NCBI GenBank assembly: GCA_902805475.1 | Contig: CADCSX010000002.1 | Span: 4,030,001-4,094,000, forward strand | DNA: 64,000 nucleotides | Source: Entonaema liquescens | Lineage: Eukaryota > Ascomycota > Sordariomycetes > Xylariales > Xylariaceae | Reading direction: 5' to 3' | Shown: positions 13,890 to 24,285 of the stretch, one piece after another | Position numbering within the stretch: the first letter of the stretch is position 1 | Layout: each line of letters begins with the position of its first letter | The notes under the pieces: generated by a model | Told to the model about the DNA's origin: nothing | Databases searched by the model: none | What the model saw: only the letters and a program-made list of their open reading frames with translations | Made by a program: the position numbers and the translations under genes

Positions 13890-14971
13890 TTATTCTAACA
13901 GCATAACTACCCTTTGTCGTGTGCTGACGCGGCCCTTCGGTGATACTGTTGGTGATTGCTAACCTGTACATTATGTACGGTAGATAATATAGCAAGTAGT
14001 AGCTTATTACAAGCTTATTACATACATTAGGTTAGGTAGTCATGTAGATTAGGGTCGACGCGCTCCTTGTGGGATCGGCGGACTTCGGAATCTCGAGCCT
14101 AAACTAATAGGGCCCATATCTCCGTGAGGTGGAACATCGTATACCACCACCAGAAACCTGAACTTCCGAGCGCATAACAAATTGAACGGTGAAATGGAGA
14201 AATACCCACTGGCGATCGCATCTCAAAAGTACACGTGGGTCACAGGAGTAATAATAACGTACTGTATACTGTATATACGATTATGCCCGCAAAATGCCGT
14301 GCTCGGTACCGCTGAACTCACCGTGGGTCAATATTAAAAGAAACCAAGTGTCTTGTCGTTCTTGGACGGCGCAGCGAGATGATGGTTTTGTTGTTTGTAT
14401 TGTATTGTATTCGAACAGTGAATGTTTGGCATCACACATCTGCGCCGCGATACAGGGGGTACTTAATAACAAGCCTGCAACTAACACCCTATTACGCCCA
14501 ATACGTTACCAGAGAGAGAAATTAGGGTGTGGCCAAGAAATGTCAAGAAAATGCCAAGCTTCTGATCGTGTAACGAAGAAACGGTTATCCAGTACAGAGT
14601 GATATCGTTTTCAACCGATGCTAATTGCCTAGCGAGCCCAGGCCCTAAGGGTGGAAACACGGTGGAAACATGGGCTGATCAGGATCTGGGTTCACAATCG
14701 TATCAACGAGATCAAGGTAATCCTGCACCCCGGATACACGTGAATCATCTCGGGAGCACAGAGATTCGTCGGGTAGGCAAGCGTCCTTCCTTCGATAGTC
14801 GTTCGGCCAAGCGCTTCATCAGCTGCTCATTAGGAAGCACCTTTCCCGACGGCGGATCGCCAGGCCTAATTGCGGCTTTGTTACCTAATGGAGCAACTTG
14901 GCATCCTTTGTATGATATTCGAGGGCACCGACGCTTCCCCTCACGGGTTACGGGCCCCCCAGCATACGTTT

Positions 14972-15048
14972 GGAGTAGTAGCGGTGGTAGTAAGTAGCAG
15001 TAGCAATAGCAGCAATAGTAGTAGCAGTAGTAGTAGCAGTAGTAGTAA
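14972..15048. repeat. Trinucleotide (AGT/AGC/AAT) microsatellite
   Basis: About 75 bases of imperfect AGT, AGC and AAT triplets. It would encode poly-Ser on the plus strand and Tyr/Cys repeats on the minus strand. No gene context supports translation. Confidence 0.85.
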
Positions 15049-16647
15049 ATCGACAACGTCCACTACCCAGGAAGAGATGGTGATAATGAATGTGACGAAA
15101 GGAAAACGGGAAGAATCTGCCGGCTGCTCTTTGCGCCGGGAATTACACCGCAGGCTCGATGTTACCTATAGCTTGTCCAAATAGAACTCATTCTTGGCAA
15201 GCGGCTAAGGCTGCCTGCTTGCATCTGCACCCTATCGCGATGAAACCAACAGAATTCTTGAAGGTTAATTGAGGGGGGGAAACAGTTGTGTCCTTCATAC
15301 AAAAGGCCAACTGCATCAACGATCAATGACAGTTTTGGGGCCGTAACCCCCAATGGATAGCTGCCTTTGATATTCCTTGCATTAGATGAAACCTCAATAG
15401 GACCTAAAGATTGAGGGTGCGGTCATATGGCACCAAATCCGTCCTTTGCCGGCATTAGGTAGCGTGGGTGCGCAGTTGGCAAAGCCGAACGAGATGGTAA
15501 AGCGTAGTAATAAACCGAACACTACGCCGTAGAAACGGCCGAGCGGGCGGGCAAATTCGCTGCTACACCGGTCAGGTCGCGGGAAGGCCAGTAATTGGTA
15601 GTCATCTGGGTGTTCGCAGATATTTCCAACTTAGACGTGTCTCATATCAGAGCCGCCCGTCGTACAGAGTGCGCCAGCTACGGAAAGACTCATCACTTTT
15701 GCCCCTGACAACTTGAACGCTGCTCCCTTTCGGCCGTACCAATGGTGGCCTGATGAATTGCGATAAGTGCCCACCAAGATTGGAGGCTCAAAATATCACA
15801 AGCTCCAAAGGTTTCTTGCTCAAGGGGTTATAGGATCGTAATGTAAGTTACCTAGAGGGGATATTAAGCCCCCTAGTAGGATGTGTTTGACTAGATTCGC
15901 ACACTTGTGGATCTTCCACAAGAAAAGAAAAAAAAGGAAAAAAAAAAGAAAGAAAATTCTCTCACACCTGTTGTACTTCCCCGGAACACTTTCCAGTATT
16001 CACCGATCGGGGATGGGGATGAAGTACTTGTTACGCGGCAGGCAAGTGCTCCAACTGCCGAATATCATGAACAAGTCTCTGTCGATCTATCGCCACCGAA
16101 CCCACGCGCTAGAGAAGCTTGAAAGCCCTACGCGTGGAATAGGAATGGACTATCACATGGGAGGCTCTTCTGTATTGTAATATTGTTGCTTGTCTTAGAG
16201 TACACTACATGGTTTACAATCAAGCACATCTAAACGTAGCAGCGGAGAACATGTTACTCTTAAGTCCCTTACCTCTATTACAAGGTGGTGGTACCGTTCA
16301 AATGATTCTTTACTTTCTCTATATGGTAAGCTGAGGCTTATGAATCGTAAATACCAGTCGATCGGTGTTCTCTTTAAGGTATCCCTCGAACTCGTCTTAA
16401 CACAAGCGGAGAGGTGGATATTGCTACACAAGACCCATACGTCGTGTTAGGACCTGTCAAAAACTGGCCTTAGACTTTGATTTTGCCCTCGTGAAATGCG
16501 AATCAACGCACGACAGACGCCACAAAGCTTGTTCGGCAGTCAAGTCAGTATCAATATTGCATTGTGCGAAGGTGGCACAAGACACTCTCCACGTCCTAGA
16601 GAAGTAAGCGTTAACGAGCACGGCATGCCCGCTAGTATATTGTGTGT

Positions 16648-18346
16648 TCAACAATCACATCGGCCGTACCAGCGGGGAAACGCGGATGTGTCGTGTATTG
16701 TTTGGACCCCGGAGAGATAGCATATCAGCCGATCGAAACCCAAGCCGAAGCCCCCATGAGGAGGACAACCCCAGCGCCGTAGGTCAACATACCAGTTAAG
16801 GTTATTTTCGACCGTTTGTGATGGATTGGCCGTGTCATCTGGAGCTACTTTCGGAGCTATCTTGTGATTGTGCATGGACTCTAGTAAGTTCTCTAATCGA
16901 TGCTCGCGCATGGACCCGCCGGCGATCTCGCAGAAGTCTGGCACAAGAAGGTCAAAGCATTCCACGGTTGCACCAGGAGCCGCTGTGTCGTGGTTCTCTG
17001 CCTCTGCCTTCATGTAGAAAGCTTTGATGTCTCGCGGATAGTTGGTGACGAACACAGGACTATTGTCATTGCCCACTTTCGTAGCAATATATTTCTCATG
17101 TTCCGTATGAAGGTCCTTACCCCATTGAGGACTATGTGTGAATGGTGTTTCGGATTGCTTCAGTAGCTCAATAGCCTCCGTGTAGGTGATGCGCGGCCAG
17201 GCTTCCCGTTCAAGACCGTCCCAACGTCGAGAAACTTGCTCTGCTGCAGCCAGATCTGAGGAGCCTTCACCTACGCGTGCTAAGATATCATTCTTACTTC
17301 TCGATCCGGCCAGATCGGTGCAGACATGTCTTAGCATATCCTCAACAAGGTCCATTACGGAGTCCAACTTATCGGTGAAGCTTATTTCCGCCTCTAGCAT
17401 ATAAAATTCGCTAAGGTGACGTGGGGTATCACTTTTCTCTGCACGAAATGTTGGAGACAGCGTCCAGACATTGCCAAGGGCCTGAGCTAGAGCTTCCAGA
17501 TGCAACTGGGCTGACACCGTCGTATATACAGGGCGACGGAAGAAAGACTTGGGTGTCTCAGACTCTGTAGAGGACTGAGTTGAATCACTGGCTGACACGT
17601 GGAATACCTCACTAGCGCCTTCACAGTCTGATGAAGTGAGAATAGGCGTGTGAGTCTGTGTGAAATCGCGGCTGTTAAAGAATTTGATCAGAGATGTAAT
17701 GATCTCAGAGCGAAGCCGCAGGACGGCCGAATTGAACGGTATCCTTGGACGAAGATGTGGTAAGGTCCGAAGATATTCTGGAGTGTGGTATTTCTTTTGT
17801 AATGGGAACGTCTATTAACGTGTAAGCTATTTCACGTGAACTCGTGAGGCATGGTGGCCTTGGATTCTATGCCTAAACAAACCTTGGCATCAGACGGTCC
17901 CAAGATTTCGGCGCGTTCAACATGCAACTCGTGGCTCTGTCCACGACCCTGGGATGGCATCCAAGACCCATGTAGTCGGACTGCTGCCCCAGTACTCAGA
18001 CTATTGAATGGATGATTAGCAATGGTGGATATAGTAGAGGGTTGATTCAGACCTGGATCTCGTACCCTTCGGCCTGGTTAGCAGGTACTACAGCTTGGAG
18101 TGGTTCGAGAGAAGAGCCATCGCCGAGAGAGACAAAGTGATATTTCTTCATTGCACGGACAGACCGCACGAAACCATTAATGTTCACATCTGAGACAGGA
18201 TCTTGAGGCTTAAAATCAAGAAAACCGGCGACTGAACTGGGGACGGTTGAAATGAAAGATCGCGGGACCGTCCGTGATGAAAGCTTCAGGGGGAGTCGAG
18301 GTGACGCTCCTCTCAGAAGCGGAAGGATAGAATTCATCTCACACAA
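16648..18346 (-). CDS. Asparaginyl-tRNA synthetase, mitochondrial type
   Basis: Class II aminoacyl-tRNA synthetase that charges tRNA-Asn (SLM5 type in yeast). Deduced exons are 18346-18066, 18000-17883 and 17811-16648, giving 520 residues. The N-terminus (MNSILPLLRGASPRLPLKLS, with another Met three codons earlier) is basic and Ser/Leu-rich like a mitochondrial presequence. It is followed by an OB-fold anticodon-binding domain (DVNINGFVRSVRAMKKYHF, LSTGAAVRLHGSW across intron 1). The catalytic domain shows motif 2 near residues 255-275 (FRAEKSDTPRHLSEFYMLEAE) and motif 3 near 486-500 (GGFGLGFDRLICYLSG). Intron 1 uses GAAGG|GTACGA rather than a donor nine bases further on, because only this restores the frame into exon 2. 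Which of the two N-terminal Mets is used is uncertain. Confidence 0.93.
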
Positions 18347-19948
18347 TTTATTATGAGATGTTCGGAAAATTCAGGTGATTCCGATTCACTTTTTAACATT
18401 ATGAACACATACTAATTAAAAGTTTGTGTATTGTGTGCTTCATCGCATGACATGTCTTCTCTTATAAAAAATTATGGAATGCCTGAGGTATTGATTAAAG
18501 AGTTTACAGCAATCGGACAGGGCATGGAAGTGATTCAATTTTCGGAAAGCCAAGTTTATCCCGGACCGGTTCCTAAGCACGGACCACCTTATCCCGTTCC
18601 TTTTTCTTTCCCTTCCTTCTTTTTATTAGTCATCGTTCACTTTCATATTTCTCTCAACATCTCTCTTAAAGCGGAACTTGTCTTAATGAAGCCGTCTCGA
18701 GTTCCACCAAGTCTAAGTGCAAGTCTAAGTACCTTTAGATAGAGGCAATCTCCATACACCATCACATCTCATCTCATCTCATGCCCCGAATTAGTCGTTT
18801 TACGCTTTTCACAAGAAAAAAAAAAGCTGTCACAAGGCACAACGTATACTATGAAGTCATCTATCACCTGTTCTAATAACTAGTACTCCGAAAACTCGGT
18901 CAAAAGATAACAAGCTAAACTTTTACTCGTTATACAAATTGTCAATGATATCATGTCAGAATATTAAATAAGTACACTCGATATAGTTACGTGAGCAACC
19001 CTGCCGTAGATCGTGACTGTGAAGTTCCCGTTACAAGGTATGCACGTCAATCTCTAGCGAATAGCGAAGAAGACATAGTGTTACTATTTACCTACCTATA
19101 TCCGGTCACGCCGTCGAGACGGAGTTCCCGTGTTTATTCTACTAGTTAATTTTGCTTCTCCGCTTGAATTCTCGCCTAAGAGCCTCTAACCCATCTTCCC
19201 CCCCTTTTTTTACTTTCAGCTACCCTACCGCCCAGCTTACCTTGTACCGAGATCGATCCGGGCCGTCGATACAAACAAAAAAAAACACCTAGTATCGTAG
19301 CGTCTACTTGCGAACGGCTAGACTGCAGTAAGACGGGCTCGTGGGTTCATCACCCGTTAGGATCGTTTTGCACGCAGGGGTTCTACGATGCTGCGGGCTT
19401 AGGAGTACCAGATCTGTCCGACTTCGGTTATCTGCAGTGCGCCCTGATCTTCGACTGGAACAGCGATTCCATCTACCTGGGAGCCGAACTGTGTCACAGA
19501 GACAGATGTCTAATTCTCCCACCCTACCGGAATACCAAGCTGGTAAAGACGGCGCGGAAGCGCTGCGGTGGGTTATATTATGGATAGCGAGCCTCTTAAC
19601 CTATTGTCTGAATTCACTTCATCTCAATGTCTAGGACATAGTGGACTCGATAATAGCAATCATCTTGTATTGGTAACACAAGAGTTTCTCCCGTCTGATG
19701 GCCGTCGTTGACCTGACCGGGACGTGCCTGATACTTCAGCGTGAATATGACTCCCTTCCTATTCGAGACTATCAATGTAGGTAGATGGAGCAGCTGCATC
19801 CCGTCTCGGTTTTCTTATTACTTTTCATATAAAGCAATATCAAAGCCCAGCTACGTGAATTATCTCTTCGTTGTTGATTATTAGTTACTTGTTCTTGTTC
19901 ATACCAACACTCCGCTATTTCCATCCAACTACCTAAGTCTCTTCCATA
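18347..19948. other. Divergent spacer between AsnRS and TIGR02452 genes
   Basis: 1.6 kb between two divergently transcribed genes, so it should hold both promoters. It contains an ATCTC pentanucleotide run near 18763-18781, scattered A/T tracts, and an open frame without an ATG at 19180-19587 preceded by a pyrimidine-rich tract ending in CAG (see findings). Plus-strand ORF 18431-18742 is AT-rich and not recognised. Confidence 0.5.
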
Positions 19949-21119
19949 ATGCCTTCTTCAAAGCCCAAGCCTTCTGAAGTTGCGGCGGAAACGAAGCGAC
20001 ACTACATCCCGGTCATAAGAGCGGACTATGCACGCCAATGGCCAACTCATTCCTATTTGTTCCAACAGCCGCTGGCGCAGATTCCGCTTCAGAGCTCTGT
20101 CAGCGGGTTTTCTCCATCCCCTCCGGAATTCTGTACATATAGCTAGCCTCCGCCGTGAATGATATCTACTCTAACATACTATTTTAGATGTCTGCTCAGG
20201 GGATCCCGCCGACTTCGCAATTGACTGGAAGGAAAAAGTACACATTCGGATACCGTTCATATGCGCAGCGAATGATAAGAGAGCTGGTGGCGACTGGGAA
20301 ACCGGAGTAGTGAGTCTCTCCCACTTTACACAACTACAACGACTACGATATTTATATGCTTACTTTATGTAGGTTGGGTATGAGGAGCGACTCTGCAGAC
20401 GCAGCAACCTCTCAGCAACGCTTAGTACCCCTGGTCCCGGATCTGATGTCGAGAGTAACTATCCCATCCCATCCGAAGGTGGCATCTACTCTGAATTTGT
20501 CGTGGTCTTCCGGGGGCCACACGACCAATACAAGAAGCTAGATCAATGGTATGACCTACCGGTCGTCTCGATGCCCGCTGCGCGCTGGCCCAAGCTAAGC
20601 CATGGCGGTTCCAAATATGCGTTCCCGTTGGAGCGCGAAATGGTCAGGAATAAAATTCGTGCCGCGCTACGCATCTGTATTTACTACGAGCATCGGACTG
20701 TCGTCATCGGCGACTTCGGTTTGGGTAATGGTCATCGTAACCCGCCGCAGGAGCTCGCTGAGCTCTGGCGTGATGTCTTTCTCTACGACCCGGACATCCG
20801 TGGGCGATTCGACTATGTCGCATTCGTTTTCGAGGATCAGTACCAGAGCACCGCGAAGCTGATCCTGGACGACATTGCCAAGAAGAGCAGGGGCGGTAGC
20901 AGTCACGGGCACGGCCATAGTCACGGTCACAGCCACCATTCCAGCAGCTCCAAAAGCAAATCAAAGGCCTCGTCCAGCTCCAGCAGCAGCTCCAGTAATG
21001 GTTCCGCCGCGGCGCCGAGCGACCTCGAGATATTCTCCCGCGTCTTCGACCCGAACGAGATCCAAGGCGTCTTGAGCCGGCCAGATCCTCGATATGGAAT
21101 TTCTATGCTTACGTCGTGA
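19949..21119 (+). CDS. TIGR02452/DUF2263 (microbial PARG-like macrodomain) protein
   Basis: Three exons, 19949-20132, 20188-20309 and 20373-21119, encode 350 residues. The core resembles the TIGR02452/DUF2263 family, related to bacterial-type poly(ADP-ribose) glycohydrolase macrodomains. Visible elements are IPFICAANDK then AGGDW (residues 94-98), GYEERLCRRSNLSATL (104-119), the substrate-side strand VVSMPAARWP, and VVIGDFGLGNGHRNPPQELA, equivalent to the family's LGAxGCGAFxNPP loop. Intron frames are consistent (phases 1 and 0). The canonical GGG...QEE signature appears changed to GGD...YEE, so ADP-ribose hydrolase activity is uncertain. The C-terminus carries a His-rich stretch (HGHGHSHGHSHH, near 279-291) and a Ser/Lys linker, then a short tail. 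I infer a nucleotide- or ADP-ribose-binding role, with unknown substrate. Confidence 0.8.
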
Positions 21120-24100
21120 AATAGAAAAGAGGAGGCTCTAACAGGCGAGGACGCCGAGTCCTTCGTACGTCATTACACAGCGTCGAATGTTATACGAATC
21201 CATGTGGGTGATTCAACCCGGCAATCCGGTCGTATACCGGGACTTTCGACTCAACTCAGGGGTGGGTAATTTCTAGGTAGCTGCTTATTTCTAAGGTCTG
21301 GTAATTATGCGTGGGTATATGGATGTAAAGAGTAGAAGGCTAGTAGCCATGTTAATTCCTTTTTTTTTTTTTTTTTTTGTGTATTCTTAACCTAGTTACT
21401 TATGTTATGGTCCCTGCTTCTATCACGTAATGATATATTATAATGTCATCTTCAGCGGTCTCTTTAGGATTTATTATGAGGTACCATCTTTCTGGCTGAT
21501 TAGGCACTGTTCCTAGCGCTGGGGTCTTTGCTGCTATGTTTTTCACTTGCATGTCTTATACAGTAGCATTTCGTAATATACGTGTATTGCGTGAGAATGC
21601 ATACGCAAGGAGCACTGGGAGAAACGTGCCGCATCTGTTATCGAAGGAGAGTTTGGTCCCCTCATGTTCTCTACCGTGAATATCTTCATGTGGTAAAGTG
21701 TTCGGCCAAGTCCGATGGAATCGAGATCCATGCACCCCAACAGTCATGGGTATGCAGTACTTAAGGCTTGTAGCTATGAGGCTCGAATCACATGAAGTTT
21801 ATCTCAATTTAATATGTGGCTCCTATTTACAGTACCAAGATTCGGCACTCTATTAAAATCTAGAGTAACTCATCAGTCACGGAATTACTAATATCTTGAC
21901 ATCACAGACCCTAGCCTCTACAATTTAATCATATATCACATAACATTATCAAGTCAGCAAACGCCAAACTCGCATGGAAGTAAGACCGGCGTGAATGAGT
22001 GTGTGGGGGGTGCTAGGGGAAGAATTTCTTTTTTATTAGTCAGTCTAGGCTCTCGTCATATCGTTGTCAACGCAGCATCATGAGGCTTATACGGCGTTTG
22101 GCTGGATTTTTTTATATGTGCCTAACAGGGCGGCGTGCTGAGACCTCGGCTGGCTGGGCCTTTCAGCAAGATCATATAAAAATGTGCATGCATACAGCAT
22201 ATATATGAGAATGAAGCAAAACTTTCAAGCAAGTATGGAATTAAGTGATTAAAGACGTGGTGCAAGATCGATCGCCCAGGCCTTGGGCATCGTGTGCGAT
22301 GTATATGCAGCCACTGTGTGTCCGGCTATAGAATATGCATACCCGGTACTGTTACATTTACAGGGAGCGTCGGGCGTCAACCTGAGTGAACCCAGCCCTG
22401 GATCAAATGCTTTTCCCTCCTAAATAAGGCCTAGAACAATGCGCGCAGACCTGGGATAGGCCAACCGGTCGTTCAATGTCCTGTCCATAAAAGCTTGAAT
22501 CTCCCCTATGCATATTATAGTCACTTAGTACATTAATAAACGCCACAGGGGCTGCAAGGCGGCAAGAGGTTCAGCATCAGGCCTCTAGCGTTGGAGTTGT
22601 AACAAATACACGCATCTCCGGATGCTTGCATTCACATGCTTGGGAGCTAGGAGTCTTGTATGCATAGTCGTCATATTAGCACACGCGATATTGTGACTAC
22701 AACTCAGACTCCTCCGAATGTATGTCTGAGAATACCCTGTGGTTTCCCGAGTGCTGGGAGTATACTTTGAATCCCACCCAGATGGTCGCGGGATGCTACG
22801 CGCAACTAATTTCGTATGTACAAGGCTTTGACCTATATGATGAAAGTCTGGCACGAGGGTGGTAATTTGTCTGGGTTATCGCCTGTCGGCATGATGATGT
22901 CTTGACTATCATATAACGTATTAGGGAAACCTAGGCTATCCCAGCAGTAGTCTTATAAGATCTACTTGTTAAGTAGTTTGGTTTGAAGGGTCCAATATGC
23001 GTAAACAGATTAGGTTCATTATAGAGACGGTCTGAAGCAGAAGGCTAAACATACTGTCTCATCGAATCCAACCTATCGTTGTTAAGTACCTAAGTTATGT
23101 TAGTCATGGGGGCGTATAAGGCAGCGTGATAGACTAGAACTGCAATGCGGCTTTCAACAACTACGTTAGATGCTATAAGACAATATCAAAAAGTCATTGG
23201 TAATTCTTAGTCTCTAGAGCTATGGTAACATCTAATTTAATAAGATTGTTGGTGTAAATGAGAGCGGACGTATGCTGCTATGATGGTGATCAGCAGAAGA
23301 GCGAGGCTCGCTGAAGTGCGGTAAGTCATCTGTAGCTAAAAAGCTGTAAGTTAGATATGAAACTTGAGTCCTCTTCGCTGTATTTTCGACACTATGCTAT
23401 TGTGGCTGGCTGCATACGAGATGACGACGCTCACTGTAAGGCTATCTTGTCCTGGCCGAAGTCAATATCAGGTAGGTACCTACTTGAATTCACTAAACCT
23501 CCAGCGAGGAGATAATCGTGACGATACATTGTCTTAGATTCTCATGTACGTAGGTAGTTAATGGAAGTGTAAATCAATAATGTCCATGAAGCATTATCCT
23601 GGACATTCAATTGCCGACCGCAGATATCTTGATTGACTCGGATTAAACGGGACTCACGGCCGTTACTAAACGCTGAAACGGGCTGAAGGAATCGGCTTTT
23701 TTCAGATGTCTTAGATTTCACTTCCGCTTGTTTGCTTGGCTGCGGTCACAGGCGAGATGCAGGGAGGAGGTTTTCGGCCGAAGCAAGATACTTATTCCCA
23801 TTAGGAAAGACGCATCGTTATTTTTATGAGATGGCCTCGCGGAAAATAAACAAAAGTAATGACCTAGAGACTGACATGTCTTGATCGGGGAAGTTGGGCG
23901 ACACAATTTTACATTGAAATCACGAGAAGTCAACGGGGGAACGGGCCGGTCGTATGGTAAAGGCTCGTTGCCGCTCCCATTTTCTGAAAAGCATGACCTG
24001 GTGCCGATGCGGTGGAACCTAGAGGTGAAAATATCGCATGCACTCTGGGTACTAGAGTCCATTGTCTTTCAAGGTCTCCGTCCAAGGTCAAATATACCTT

Positions 24101-24285
24101 TCAACCCTGGGGTCCTTGTACTTAAGCCTATTTGTACACGTAACTGCTGACACAGGGGTATTTTACCAATACTGCGGCCTTAACCCTTGGAACGTCGACG
24201 CTAGGGAAGCGTGGTCATCGCCCTCCTTTCGTCTTTGCCCAGCCAACTACATCGAGTAAGGTTAGTGAATGCCCTCCATCCACTT
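21120..24285. other. Convergent spacer between TIGR02452 gene and SEC24
   Basis: 3.2 kb between two 3' ends with no supported gene. It contains a T19 tract at 21360-21378 preceded by TTAATTCC. Open frames at 22585-22854 and 23718-24150 overlap each other on opposite strands and match nothing I recognise. Confidence 0.55.

Larger units (their letters stand above)
2045..16647. other. 14.6 kb gene-poor spacer upstream of the WOPR gene
   Basis: No ORF here looks like a conserved protein. All frames are broken, and the longest open frames (up to about 130 codons, for example 9930-10331, 12566-12940 and 14599-14997) have repeat-derived or non-conserved composition. It holds homopolymer tracts (A14 at 6043-6056, T12 at 6299-6310, T18 at 10530-10547), TACCT/AGGTA-rich patches (4620-4740, 13305-13340) and several tandem repeats listed separately. 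It lies between the 5' end of the WOPR gene and the 3' end of the asparaginyl-tRNA synthetase gene, so it probably contains the WOPR promoter and 5' leader. Decayed transposon DNA cannot be excluded by eye. Confidence 0.6.
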
